Below, one piece after another: positions 1 through 11,160 of a stretch of DNA of 64,000 nucleotides. The notes beneath the pieces were generated by a model that was not told the DNA's origin, did not search any database, and was given only the letters and a program-made list of their open reading frames with translations. The DNA is taken from contig JAHNUO010000001.1 in assembly GCA_019787685.1 (NCBI GenBank), positions 3,520,023 to 3,584,022 on the forward strand, given 5' to 3'. The first letter of the stretch is position 1; the number at the start of each line of letters is the position of its first letter. This stretch comes from Chiua virens. Lineage: Eukaryota > Basidiomycota > Agaricomycetes > Boletales > Boletaceae. A program made the translations under genes and the position numbers.

Positions 1-728
1 CTAGGGCAATGAAGATAACTAAAAATACATAGGTGATATGAAGAAAGGTGGGGTAATTAGTTCATCCCAAGGGGGGTTATATTTGAAGGAATGAAGGATT
101 CGGGTTTGTCTAAGAGTCCTAGAGGCTGCTGAATGATCTGGAATGAAAAGTGGTCAATGTAAAAGTATCCGGGTGGAGTCAAGGCGATGAGAGTATTGAT
201 TCAAGTAGATGAGACACAGAGGAACGATAGGACGAGGGAAAAGAAAAACTATCCAGCTCACTCACACACAGGAGAGTAAACAGGAGATCTCCTGAATGCA
301 GAAAGATGATATTTTTGTGTTAGAAACATGGTTTTATAGTCCTGGGCATAACCCAGGACTGTTAAAGGTAATCTGACCCTAAGTAAGTGTACAGGATTGA
401 CGTAGGGTGAGTATGCTAAGAAGGGGTGTCAAACCTTGTAGATGACAAAGAAAGAAAAGGTGTTAGGATAGTAACGACCTTAATAACACCAAATTGAATA
501 GAACAAGTCAAATCGGATGAAGTAGAATACATACGATGAAACTGGATTGGATTGTGTTGACTCAGATTGGACTCAGATTGGATTTGGATAGATTTGGATG
601 ATCTGTAAACACTAGGAATGAAACTGGGCTGGCATGAAGTTGATGGTGGATGAGATGGGAGGTGATAGGACATGATGAAGAGCGAGGAAAAGGTATCCTA
701 CAACTGTAGGGAGTATCTAACTCCTACA
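1..728 (-). repeat. LTR, family L1 (minus orientation, copy 1)
   Basis: The reverse complement of this stretch matches the LTR copies at 5,368-6,456 and 17,729-18,412. It ends, read on the plus strand, with the terminal sequence GAGTATCTAACTCCTACA at about 711-728, which is the inverted TGTAGGAG start of the family. It contains the same CCAGGACTATAAAACC TATA-like block and the GGAGATCTCC palindrome. The far end may be cut by the window edge. No target duplication can be assigned. Confidence 0.75.
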
Positions 729-1484
729 GCAAACATGGGGAAGGGAGGCCAAAAGGCTCAGTTGGAGAACATTGAATGCCTCTAGACTCAAGGCTCTTCT
801 AGGGTATCCAAATTCACGACTGCCACCGTGAATGAACTGCTGAATCCCATGGCCCTGATTGCCATTGATGCAGTGGCCCACACCTTGATGGAGCTTTCTG
901 GGGATGCAGTGCATAAATGCCAAGTACCCTCAATGTTATTGTTAGCTTAATCTGCATCCAGGTACACCCCAGCTCTCATCCAGCATCCTTACAGACATAT
1001 CAAGGCACGATGGAAGATTCTCGCAGGGGCTTCAAGCTTCCTTTTGACAACAAATCTCCACACAAGTCCCAACAGCCATGTCTGGTAGTTCTCCATGCAC
1101 ATTCTCGTCCCACACATCCTGCACCTGTGACTCCCATCATAGCTCCAGCTCGTCACAGCTCAATCGCTCCAACCATTTGTCATACCCTCAATACCGCTAG
1201 TGCGGTCTCTTATACTGGATTCAGAGTTGCCCCTCCTTCTAGATCTGCAACTCCCTCCTCTTGTGGTGGGTCTGTTGCCCCTTCTTCTCATGGTGGGCCC
1301 ATTTCCCAGTCTTCTCGCAATGTATCTGTTGCTCTATCTTCTTGTGGTGTATCTGTTGCCCCAATGACATTGAGTAGCTCTATGACTGGCCTTCCTGGTG
1401 CTATCGTTCCATCTCAGATGTTGCAACAGACTCATGTAACCCCAACAGGAACCTATTCTGCACATGGTGAAGAACAGTAAAACG
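729..1484. other. Retroelement internal-like stretch, no supported gene
   Basis: This stretch lies between an L1 LTR and a second LTR-like repeat. An open frame at 917-1,480 on the plus strand is rich in Ser, Pro and Thr and has no recognisable domain. It may be the remains of a gag-like low-complexity region or a chance frame in repetitive DNA. I see no splice-consistent gene here. Confidence 0.35.
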
Positions 1485-2140
1485 GGCTGGTGTGACAGGA
1501 CCAGGATTGGTGGAATGGTCAGATTGAAAGAAAAGGGATAGGTGCAAGTACATATGACTTGTCCCAAGGGGTTCTGAGGTTGGAGACAAAGTGTCGAGGC
1601 ATTGACAAGAGCTTTGAAAGCAATCTGGATGCATTCCCAGATGAAACTGTACAAGGATCAACAAAACTGGCTGAAATGTGGACAGTTGGATAGTTCAATG
1701 ACAAGGCAGAGACCCGAGCACAATGGCGATTGAGTATGAGTAAGGGCAGTTTGAAAAGATAGTTAAATGGACAAGGTGACTTAGAACGTGAGAGAAAATG
1801 GGGATCAAAAGATGAAATTTTTATTTACAAACACAATTTTATAGTCTCAGGTATTCCCAGGACTTTTACAGCAGATGAAGTATCAAGTAAATAAGGAAAG
1901 CGTACATATACAGAGCTGTCTCTCATGGAGATCAACCTGTGAAAAGAAAAAAAAAACCAATGTTCTGTCAAGGTGGGATAAGGTTTGATCCGTGAATCAA
2001 TGGACTACCTTTAAAATGTCATATGACCCAACTATCTGTACCTTTTAACCAATTGGATACATGTCGATGACACAGAATTGTCTGAAAAGAATCTAAGAAG
2101 GTATGAAATAAAATGGAAATTGGACAAAAAGAGAGTCAAT
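1485..2140 (-). repeat. LTR-like repeat E, inverted copy of 16,690-17,350
   Basis: The reverse complement aligns by eye along most of its length with 16,690-17,350, including the CTATAAAATT TATA-like block and the segment reading GTCCCAAGGGGTTCTGAGG on the plus strand here. The divergence is substantial, so this is an old repeat. Exact termini were not found. The pair forms an inverted duplication about 14 kb apart. Confidence 0.55.
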
Positions 2141-2186
2141 TAGTGTGCATCATGCAATCTTGATCGAGTGACCCAATTCAGTCACC

Positions 2187-2440
2187 TCACGCAGAAACAT
2201 GTAGGAATGAAAAACAAAACATATGAATATGGGTTGGATCCACTTGGATAGACATGGGACCATGACGGACAGATAGGACACTTGATATGGGCAGTCCGGG
2301 CATCCTGTAAACAAAGTGGGAATATGGGTTTATCACCTCAAGGGGCCATTGGCTCCTACAACAGGTTGGAAGATGTGACCCACCAGTCATGCATGGAGCT
2401 GTTGCAACCCCTTCTATACACTGGCATGTCTGGTGACAAT
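2187..2440 (-). pseudogene. Fragment of a B-family gene tail
   Basis: On the minus strand this matches the 3' part of the B1 gene at about 16,450-16,660: a short coding stretch reading PVVGANGPL, a stop codon, an intron-like segment ending TTTACAG, then a stretch resembling the next exon. The only similarity seen is to B1 in this window. It is a fragment without the family's central region. It gives a third trace of the B family next to LTR-like repeat E, as in the other copy, so the B tail and the repeat were probably duplicated together. Confidence 0.5.
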
Positions 2441-3420
2441 GACGACAGTAATCCACGTAGTGAATTCGTGCATGACAATATGCCTGGCATACAGAACCAC
2501 ATGACTTCCACAAATCAGTCACTGTTACAATCACACAATATACTATCCTAATCCCCCTATTTTTCGCCTATTTTTCCATATCTTTCCCTTTGCATTTGAG
2601 CTTGCTATAAGCATTCCATTCCTTCTGAGTTTCTGAGTTTCTGGAGTTTCCCCAAGCCTCTCTAGTCACAGACTCACTTTCATTGTCCTTCCAGCAAATA
2701 ACTTAAGCCTGTAAAGGTTTGGTTGTTTCATTAGGACAAGACTTTACTTACTTCTCATGGTTTAGGATTAGCTACCCTAGACCTTTCCTTTCGAGTTCTA
2801 GTATTGATCAGTGGGTTCTCTGTGCACCTAGGCACACTAGTTCATTGTCAGGACATTAGTATTGATTGCTAGTGTCATCCCTCCCATTTTTTTTTGCTAC
2901 AAGATTGAAGAACCCCTGATTCCCTCCTTTTGGATTGAGCCAGAAGAGAAGGTAGAGGCTGACGAGCCTACCCTAGTTTTTATATAGCAAGATTACCAGA
3001 AGGTTACCTAGTTACAACCTTCTTCAAGTTGAGTCAAGAAACTTATACATCTTGACCCCAAATCCATTCCAACAAACCAGTGTTGATATCCCATCAATCT
3101 ATTGTCATCAAATAGTTCAGGACACTATTGGTGAAGGCCCATCATCCCCCATTGATCCCATCACCCTTGCCAAAGTTGTCAACACAGCTTGACAACATTA
3201 TACTACAAGAATTACTCTTGAATATTGAGCCAGAGTCTCTGGGGTACTCTAGCAAACCAAGACCAGGAAAAATCATAATAAAATACCCCTCCATAGCAGT
3301 AATAAAGATAGGTGATTGACAACTCAGTACTGTCTATCCCTCCATCCTGGGTCAACCTAGAATACCAGATCCAATCTAGACTCAATCAATCAAATCTAAT
3401 TTCGCTTTACCCCTATCAAC
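2441..3420 (+). other. Leader or LTR-like region of the decayed Gypsy element
   Basis: A sequence starting TGTTACAATCACACAA at about 2,524 resembles the start of the LTR at 13,559. The following 900 bases lead without a gene into the decayed gag at 3,421. This is probably the 5' LTR and untranslated leader of that element. I could not fix the LTR end, and no matching 3' LTR was recognised. Confidence 0.35.
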
Positions 3421-4629
3421 ATGACTGCAAAAATCTCAGAGCAAGACTGGAGTGCTCTAATTGCTGGATTTAATTCATTACAAGATCAAGTAAATCTTGA
3501 CAATGGCAGGATACAAGGTCTTGAGCAGCAGAGAGATAATCTAGCAGGTGCTCTTGCTAGAGCATCAACACAATTGGCAGAAGCTCAAGCCCAAGTAAAA
3601 GCTGCAGATGATAGAACCAGAGAATTAATGGGCCTAGCAGGAGACTACTCTTCCTCTCCAAGAGCAGGAGGATCAAGCAAAGTAGAGATCTTCACAGACC
3701 CTGGAAACTATGATGGTTCTCAAGCTAAGTTTGAAGAATGGTGGACAAAGATGAAAGCATGAATGGATTGCAACCCAAAACATTTTGCAACCAAAGATGA
3801 AGATGGTGATGAGATTCCCCATGGCAATAACAGAGCCTATGCTGTATTGTCTCGCTTGAAAGGCCAGAAAGGAGGATACTTTGCAGAAACTGAACTGCAA
3901 GACCTAGCAGATGGTACCTCCAAACTGGACAGATGGGAAGACTTAGTTGCTGAAATAGAAGGCTTATTTCGACCCCAACTACAGAAAGATTGGGCCAGAA
4001 GGACCATATCATCCTTCAAACAAGACAAACTCTCTACAGACACATTTATTGTGAAGTAGAGAGCCTTATATAATCAATCAGGCATCACTGATGACTTTGG
4101 AGTGTGGCTCTTAGAGAACAACACAAGAAGAGACATTGTAGAAGAGTTGTTCAGACAGAATAAGAGATGCAGGACAGTCATTCACACTCTCCAAGCCCTC
4201 AGAGAAATAGAAAAGCACAAAGAAGCTTTCAGACTTTTTGCTGACAAGTCAGGATCACCATTCTCAAGAAGGGATCCTAATGCAATGGACATTGATGCCA
4301 CTAAGTCAGGACCTTTTCAAGGCAAAAGCAAACGCCTCTGCTACAATTGTGGAAGTGACAAGCATCTAGCCCCTAAATGTGATAAACCCTCTACCAGATG
4401 CAAAGATTGTGGTTGGTCTAGAGGTGAACACAAGAATACTTGCTACAAGAAAGGCCAGAAGCTTCGCTTCACAGAGTCACAACCTGATGAGAAGCAGCCT
4501 TGTGATTCTACTCAGTCATCTAGTACATTACCTAGAGCTATTCAAGGTATGTCATTTGAAGAAGCTAAAGCCTTCTTCTATGACATGAAGGACTCTGAAA
4601 GCAACAAGGGAAAAGCCAGAGCAGTTTGA
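3421..4629 (+). pseudogene. Decayed Gypsy gag with two in-frame stops
   Basis: One reading frame runs from 3,421 to 4,629 and is broken by TGA at 3,760-3,762 and TAG at 4,057-4,059. It has a coiled-coil-like N terminus, the KVEIFTDPGNYDG / FEEWW segment shared with the intact gag at 22,927-24,099, and a zinc-knuckle region near 4,339-4,440 (CYNCG...H..KC followed by CKDCG...H...C). Alignment with the intact gag shows that both stops replace tryptophan (KMKGWLD against KMKA-stop-MD; IVRWENL against IVK-stop-RAL). Gag would form the virus-like particle core. This copy is non-functional. Confidence 0.85.
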
Positions 4630-4890
4630 ATATTCTGGGAATTCAAGCTGCAGATTCCAAATCATTTAATTTAACTACACATAGTCAAGTGGGGTCTCTA
4701 ACAGGTTTAGAGCTTGGCCAGGACTCTAAACTGGTGCTTGATTCCACTTATAACCTCAAGACAATCCCAGAACCCAATAGAATTCGATCTATGGAACCTA
4801 AAGACATAGTTTTACCTATCAAGGTAGCCTCTATCAGACATAAAAATCATTTTGCACAAGCAAAAGCATTACTAGACAGTGGTGCAAACA
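4626..4890 (+). pseudogene. Gypsy protease fragment
   Basis: The frame contains AKALLDSGANN, matching the retropepsin active-site segment AKALLDSGANA of the intact element at about 22,600. Similarity stops right after this motif, and the sequence continues with a different part of pol. Reverse transcriptase and RNase H are therefore missing by a large internal deletion, or two different elements are joined here. Confidence 0.7.
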
Positions 4891-5367
4891 ATGGGTACAG
4901 CAATCTGGATGAGTTCATGTATATGATCAAGTGAATAATGGCAGGTTTGAGTGGACAGACGGTTCAGATTTGGATTCAGATGATGATGACAGTGGTGGGA
5001 ATGTGCTTTATGAGCACAAGGAATATCTATTCCTTACACCATATCTGTATTTGTTTCCCCTATGGCTGAACCAGCTGAACCAGAACTGGTTATTCCTTGT
5101 TCCCCCAAAGCTCTTGCAAATGAAGCACACATTGATCAGATTTGCCTATTTCTCAACGACCGCATCCATCCTCTGGATTTGACAGATCACAACTTCACCT
5201 CCTTCGTTAATTCCACAACCCAGTTCTTCCTTCTAAACAGATCTCTCTATCATTGAGAACTGCATGGCCGACACCAGTTAGTCATGCCAACAGAACACCG
5301 TTACAGACTCATTAAGGAAGTGCACAATGACCTCAGACACAAAGGCGTCTTCTTGGTTCAGACATGG
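4891..5367 (+). pseudogene. Gypsy pol fragment leading into integrase zinc domain
   Basis: After the deletion junction the frames encode text such as NRSLYH, HGRHQLV and HRYRLIKEVHNDLRHKGV. This is the pattern of the region before and at the start of the HHCC zinc-binding domain of fungal Gypsy integrases. It stops exactly where an L1-family LTR begins at 5,368 and resumes at 6,457. Several frame changes show it is dead. Confidence 0.55.
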
Positions 5368-6456
5368 TGTAGGAGTTAGATACTCCTTACAGTTGCAGGA
5401 TAACTTTTCCTCACTCTTCATCGAGTCCTATCACCTCCCATCTCATCTGCTATTGATTTTGTGCCAGTCTGGTTTCATTCCCAGCATTTATAGGTCATCC
5501 AAGTCCAATCCAAGTCCAATCCAAGTCAATGTGATCCAATCCAGTTTCATCGTACGTATTCCACTTCATCTGATTTGACTTGTTCTATTCAATTTGGCCT
5601 TATTAAGGTCATTACTATCATAACACCTTTTTTTCCTTTGTTATCTACAAGGTTTGACACTCCTTCTTAAATACTCACCCTACATCGATCCTGTATACTT
5701 ACCTAGGGTCAGATTGCCCTTAATAGTCCTGGGTTGTGAAACAACCCAGAACAACCTAGACTGTTAAAGTTGTAGTGGTATAGTGAAAAGGGGGTTCAGT
5801 CCAGTGAAGAGGCGAAAACTCCAAGAGAACTTTGTTAGAGCTCTCTGGCTTTATTCATGGGGTTTATATACTACATGGATATCAGACTTCTAATCTGAGT
5901 ATGAACTACATAGATAAGCATATTGTATCCTATTGGATGATAAGGTGTGAATAGATATGAGTCAGTGATAAGGGAAATGAAAGATAGAAGTGTAAGTGTG
6001 TGATTTTGTGGCAGCCAATAGGGTATGATCCTTTGGATAGCCTTGATATAAGGCGTTATTCTTAGAAAAAATTGAAAGTATAATCCATTAAGGGATGGAA
6101 AGTTGATATCGTAACAGGTTGTGCCCAGGACTATAAAACCATGTTTTCTAACATAAAATATTATCTTTCTGCATTCAGGAGATCTCCTGCCTACTCTCCC
6201 GTGTGTGAGTGAGCTGGATAGCCTTCCATTTACCTTGTCCTATCATTCCTTTGCATCTTATCTACTCGAATCAATCCTCTCATTGCCTCGACTTAACCTG
6301 GATACTTTTTCATTGACCGCTTTTCATTCCAGATTATTCAGCAGCCTCTAGGACTCCTAGACAAACCTAAATCCTTCACTCCTTCAAGTATAACTCCCCT
6401 TGGGACAAACTTATCACCCCACCTTTCTTCATTCCAGCTATTATTAGTTTTCTACA
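5368..6456 (+). repeat. Solo LTR, family L1, inserted in integrase
   Basis: It starts TGTAGGAGTTAGATACTCC and ends TTAGTTTTCTACA. The flanks carry ATGG at 5,364-5,367 and again at 6,457-6,460, a 4-bp target duplication. Without the nested insert it would be about 704 bp. There is no internal region, so it is a solo LTR left by recombination. It is split by another solo LTR at 5,737-6,116. Confidence 0.85.
5737..6116 (+). repeat. Solo LTR of the Gypsy 18,709-25,602 family, nested
   Basis: It begins TGAAACAACCCAGAAC and ends GATATCGTAACA, matching the 431-bp LTR of the intact Gypsy with many differences and a deletion. GGTTG flanks both sides (5,732-5,736 and 6,117-6,121), a perfect 5-bp target duplication. 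It interrupts the L1 LTR inside its CCTGGGTT...CCCAGGAC hairpin-like block. Confidence 0.9.
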
Positions 6457-7018
6457 ATGGTTACTGCTATGTTTCTGGTGGCCCCTGCTCATCAATGATG
6501 TCAAATGGTATACCTGTACCTGCCACAAGTGTCAAATTTGACAGATGCAAAAGTTTCATATCCCTCCTACTGTACCAGTTATGGGCAGGCTATTTCACAA
6601 AGTCCACATCAACATGATGGTGATGCCTCAATCAGGCAGATACCAGTATATTGTTCAGGCCCAATGTGCTCTTACTGCATATCCTGAATGGTGCATGTTG
6701 CAATCCGAGAATGCGTCCTCTATCACATCTTTTATTTTCAAAGATATCCTATGCTGTTGGGGAGCTGTCTCTGAGCTCATTACAGACAATGGTCTGGCAT
6801 TTGTACAGGCACTTGACAACTTGGCTACCCGATACGGTATTTGCCATATCTGGATTTCCCCTTACAACTCTCAGGCGAATGGCATTGTCAAACGGCGTCA
6901 TCTCAATGTCCAGGAGGCCATGGTCAAAAGTACCACTTCAGGTGACCCACTTTTGAGGTCTCTTAGACACGTCTTTCTCTACCAAAAGATGTGTCTAAAA
7001 GACACTATTCCTATGTGA
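6457..7018 (+). pseudogene. Gypsy integrase core fragment
   Basis: It continues the zinc-binding domain (WYTCTCHKCQI, then a TGA where related integrases have Arg) into the retroviral-type integrase core. Recognisable parts are LITDNGLAF (second catalytic Asp region) and ISPYNSQANGIV, followed by a decayed third acidic position (KRRH). The first catalytic Asp is not seen in the VHINMMV segment. The core ends abruptly at 7,018 with no C-terminal domain. Confidence 0.8.
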
Positions 7019-7109
7019 TATCACACACTTTTTTGCACAAATTGGAGAAGTAAATACATGTTGGCATATAATCATCTGAACAATAATCAATGTAGTAGGG
7101 GGGGTCATT

Positions 7110-7930
7110 GTGACACACAAAAATAAACTTGTGACACACAGAATTTGTATGTCACAAAATGGCAAGACAAACCAAAAAACCTTAGAATCAATGATAGGTT
7201 GTGAAATTGTAGTCAAAGAGACCCTAAAAGTGGGTCACCTGAGATCTTTATATGTCATCATGTCTTCCTTGCTACTCAATCAAAAGAACTGTTACTTAGA
7301 TATTCTTAAAAAGATAATTCTATAGACAAGGCAAGACTTTCATAAAGATATAGAGAATTATTGTAGAGAAGACTTGATACCTTGAAGACAATATAATAGA
7401 TAGAGTGTTGATTGAAAAGCTAGGATAGTGAATAGGAAATGACAAATAGTATGTGAGATATTATATATGAAAGATGTAGAAGAGAGAGATTCAAGTATGA
7501 ATGCATACACATTGGCTGGAAAGCTACAAGGATTTATCATTGACTTGTGAAAATCATATATAATATAACAGTTTTGATATGATGTGACATACAACATAGT
7601 ACATGCACTACACAAATAGTACTTTATTACAACAATGTTATACTCTATGGCACACAATAAAGATCCTGTGACACACAATGCCATTCTCTGTGATACACAA
7701 GAGGGATCCTGTGACACACAATAAGAATGTTGTGACACACAACCTGATCCTCTGTGTCATACAATGTTGTTCTGTGTGATACACAATAGGATTTGTGACA
7801 CACAACATGATCCTCTGTGTTGCACAAAAGAACATTGTGTGATACAAAATACAAATCTTGTGATGCACAACATACATATTGTATTGAACAACATCATCCT
7901 TTGCATCACACAATGTCATGCTATGTGTAA
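7110..7930. repeat. Degenerate TGTGACACACAA repeat region
   Basis: The motif TGTGACACACAA and close variants (TGTGATACACAA, TGTGTTGCACAA) recurs at loosely 20-30 bp spacing, densest from 7,650 to 7,930. A second motif GATCCTCTGTG alternates with it. No gene is supported here. The open minus-strand frames are translations of the repeat. It lies just 3' of gene A1, in the position where the KDZ element has its own terminal arrays. Confidence 0.7.
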
Positions 7931-8201
7931 CACAACAACTTGAGTATCAATTCAAGTATCAGTGTATAACTATTATGTAACATTGAGATCATATGCAGTA
8001 TATAAGATACACATGAAATTAACAAGTGGCTATACTACAAAGACATCATTACTTGAAGTCTTCTTCCATATCACTCTCGATCACTGGAGAAATTTATCTC
8101 TTCACATGATGACACTTGGGCTTTGGTCATCTACTTCACGTGACGTGCTGATCTGCTCAGGCTCTGAACCAGTAGACTCATTCAGAGGATCAGAGGGGTC
8201 C

Positions 8202-10533
8202 TTAGATGACAAGACAGCAATTTTTCTCGTTCAATTTCACAGGACAGAGTGTAGTGATCACTTTCGATGGGGCACGATGATCTGGATGGACATCATCATC
8301 AGAACCTGAACCCTGCTGCATCAAACGGCGTTGGATTCGCTTGCATGCTCTAGCAAGGGGAGCATCATCATGAGACAACTCGGACTCTGCATCTTCCAAC
8401 AGAGATGGATTGCCTCTCTTCAAATGCTTGACACCCTTTGTATGACCAATTCCATAGCGCTGCTTGTCCTTCCACTCTTTCCAATGGACACAATCCCCCA
8501 ACGTATACAAGGCAGTCAAATTGACATCACACACGAGGGGGATTTTCTTCTTCACTGACGAATGATTATTGAGATCAATTTCATCTTAGAATCCATCAGT
8601 CAAACTCGCAAAGGTACTGTATACATCCAGCATACTCACCTTTGCTCCAGGAAACAATATCCACATCTTTCGCATCTCTGCGACCTTGTTGAGCATTCTC
8701 CACAAATGGCCAAATGAGTGTGCGTGTATCGGAAGTGGAGAGGTTATGAATATTCATCAATGGTCCAGGTGCTGGGACACCATTGGGCCAGTTCACAATG
8801 TGACATTTCCCTTTCCAGGCAAACTCGAGCCATCAAATCCATGGAAACATATGATCCTTGAGATTCAGACCCCAAACATCTTCAGTAAATGGTGCTACAA
8901 CCAATTTTCAGCACAACATAACATGATTGTATCATCAAACTGACCAAACTTTGCATGTAACAGATTGGTAATGACTGCATGAGCTTTATCCTGAGAAATC
9001 AAGTTGATATTGATTGTTTCTAAGTCAACGCCTCCTTTGCGTGGTCCACCAACATGCCTGAGCCCTACTTCATTCAATTTCGTAGCCCTGTGTAATGTCT
9101 AATTTAGTTTCTAATTGTTTACAAAGAATTACATGAACTTGAAACTAGTCTTGACTATATCCAAAGCCTCGTGCATTGACAATTTGAGATTCCCGAGTAT
9201 TGTCTTCACCCATTTGGTGCCACCAAATATCGCGGACCCAGATCGCACATGATTATCACTGCCTGTGTATATGACAGCACCAATCACCTCGACATTATCA
9301 AGGTTACTATATACTGTACCTGAGCCTGAATATGGAGCTATATGTTAGCAAAGCACATTCTGTCAATATCCAAAAGGACAATACCATTGCTGAAAAATGT
9401 GTGCTAGCAGCGGCAATGCAACGTGCTGCTGACTTGTCGACAATACTCTTAGGGACATCAAGGCATAACCCAGCATGCAGGATGTCGTGCTCTTCCTTCA
9501 TAGCTGGATCCCACAGACTGTCCTTCCACTCTTTGTAGTCCGCCCCAAGTCGTTCCATCCAGTCCTTTGCAGATTCTGTTGTATACAACATGACCCATCA
9601 ATGTATGACTACCCAGCAAGATCTTATCAACTTACCCTCATCCGCCTGCCCTTTGTGATGTGAGTGCCATGCACAATACAAATTTACAATGATGTCTTCT
9701 GTGAGTCGCCAGTCAAGACACCTGCCTCCCATAGTACTGCTCTTGTAGGTTTCCATAGGGACCTTGCAAGTTCTTGTGTATCTTCCGTGAACTTTGCTCC
9801 CAGTGTGAGACATCTCTCCTTGTCTGCAGCCAAAATAGGTCCAGGGTGTACTTCCCATTCGTCGTTAGATGGAGTGGCATCCTTGTCTTCTCTTTCATCA
9901 ACAGAGTTTCCATGTGTTTCTTTCTCACTTGCGCCTGGCGACACATCCTTATCCTCATGAGCAGGATCATTACATACTTCTTCATTCTCGCTAAGATGCT
10001 CATTTCCCTCCCCACCAAATGCATTGATGAACCAATCAGGTGACACAGCACGCTGTTTTCCCTTATCAATGTACATCTGGCAGTTCGAAGTATGACCATC
10101 CATGGGTAAAGGAGCGAGCAGCGATGAATTTGGCAATGGGCTGTCGAGATACCCTGTAAAGCATGTCATCTCATCATACCAAGATCAATCAATGTTATTA
10201 CCCACCAACCGGTATATCTCCTTCATGGTCCAGCGAAGGTCCTTCATTTTTTCCACAGGTCTGCTGTGAGGGAATTTCCTTGTCCTCCATAAGCTGATCC
10301 ACTTCTTGCATGGATTTCAATGATGTAGATAGAGCCTCTGGATCAGTGGTGAGGGCTGAAATCACAGGGAAAGCATCCCTCCCAGTTGTTGTATTGAAGG
10401 TATCCTGTAATATGGCATACTGCGCCAATCTATCTTCAGTGTCAGGAGACAACCATGCATCGGCTACCTCTTGTTCTCCCAGGACAGCTGAAGAATGACG
10501 GTTGGTTGCATGTGGTTCATAGGGGAGAGCCAA
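8202..10533 (-). CDS. Gene A1, paralogue of KDZ cargo gene A2 (probably decayed)
   Basis: This multi-exon minus-strand gene has no recognised function. Exons read in order as an acidic N-terminal part (10,533-10,198; intron GTGGGT...TTTACAG), a block ending KPTRAVLWEAG, a block with NLYCAWHSHHKGQADEG, a block starting ESAKDWMERL, then NWPNGVPAPGP and finally IPLVCDVNLTALY. Each has a counterpart in the same order in A2: KPVQRILEEAG, NLHQKWYAFCHPIAKDG, ESVKDYHSR, NWPVGVPSPP, IPLVTDTASQAT. Near 9,720-9,740 the two matching blocks are in different frames with no room for an intron, so a frameshift is likely. No catalytic motif is visible. Its partner B1 lies divergently 2.6 kb away. Confidence 0.6.
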
Positions 10534-10559
10534 TGGACGATGGGATTGGTAGTGGGGTT

Positions 10560-11160
10560 GCTGGTGATCAATACTGACTGTATTAGTAACTCCATTTGCA
10601 ATGTCTGATTTGCTGGGGATAGCTGAGGGACAATGTGATTGATGGTGAGGTTACTGGCGATCAATGCTGGCTGTATTGGTAACTCCGTTTGCGATTTCTG
10701 ATTCACTGGGGGCAGCTGAGGGATGACAAGATTGGTGGTGGGGTTGCCGGCGATTGATGCTGGCTGTATTGGTAACTCCATTTGCGATTTCTGATTCGCT
10801 GGGGTCAGCTGAGGGATGATGAGATTGGCGGTGGGGTTGCCAGTGATTGATGCTGGCTGTATTGGTAACTCCATTTGTGATGTCTGATTCGCTGGGGACA
10901 GCCGAGGGATGATGAGATTGGTGGTGTTGCTGGCGATCAATGCTAGCTGTATTGGTAACTCCATCTGTGATCTCTGATTTGCTGGGGACAGCTGAGAGAC
11001 GATGAGATTGGGGGTGATGTTGGTGGTCGTTGTTGTCTATATTGGTAACTCCATTTGCAGTTTCTGATTCACAGGGGGTAGCTGGGAGACAATCAGATTG
11101 ATGATGTGGCTAGTGATTGATGCTGGCTCTGTTAGTAACTTTGTTCTGGTGTTGCGAGCT
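10560..11160 (-). repeat. Tandem repeat, 90-93 bp unit, seven copies
   Basis: The sequence GGTAACTCCATTTG and its variants recur at 10,586, 10,679, 10,772, 10,865, 10,955, 11,045 and 11,135. The spacing is 93, 93, 93, 90, 90 and 90 bp, all multiples of three. The minus strand stays open as a 30-31 residue repeat with core QMELPIQPASI. It abuts the N-terminal end of A1 but is not in frame with its first clear exon. It may be coding through an intron, or may be a promoter-proximal minisatellite. Confidence 0.8.

Noticed and set aside
7358..7919. Minus-strand ORFs rich in CVTG and CHRI
   Set aside because: They translate the TGTGACACACAA repeat and have no conserved features.
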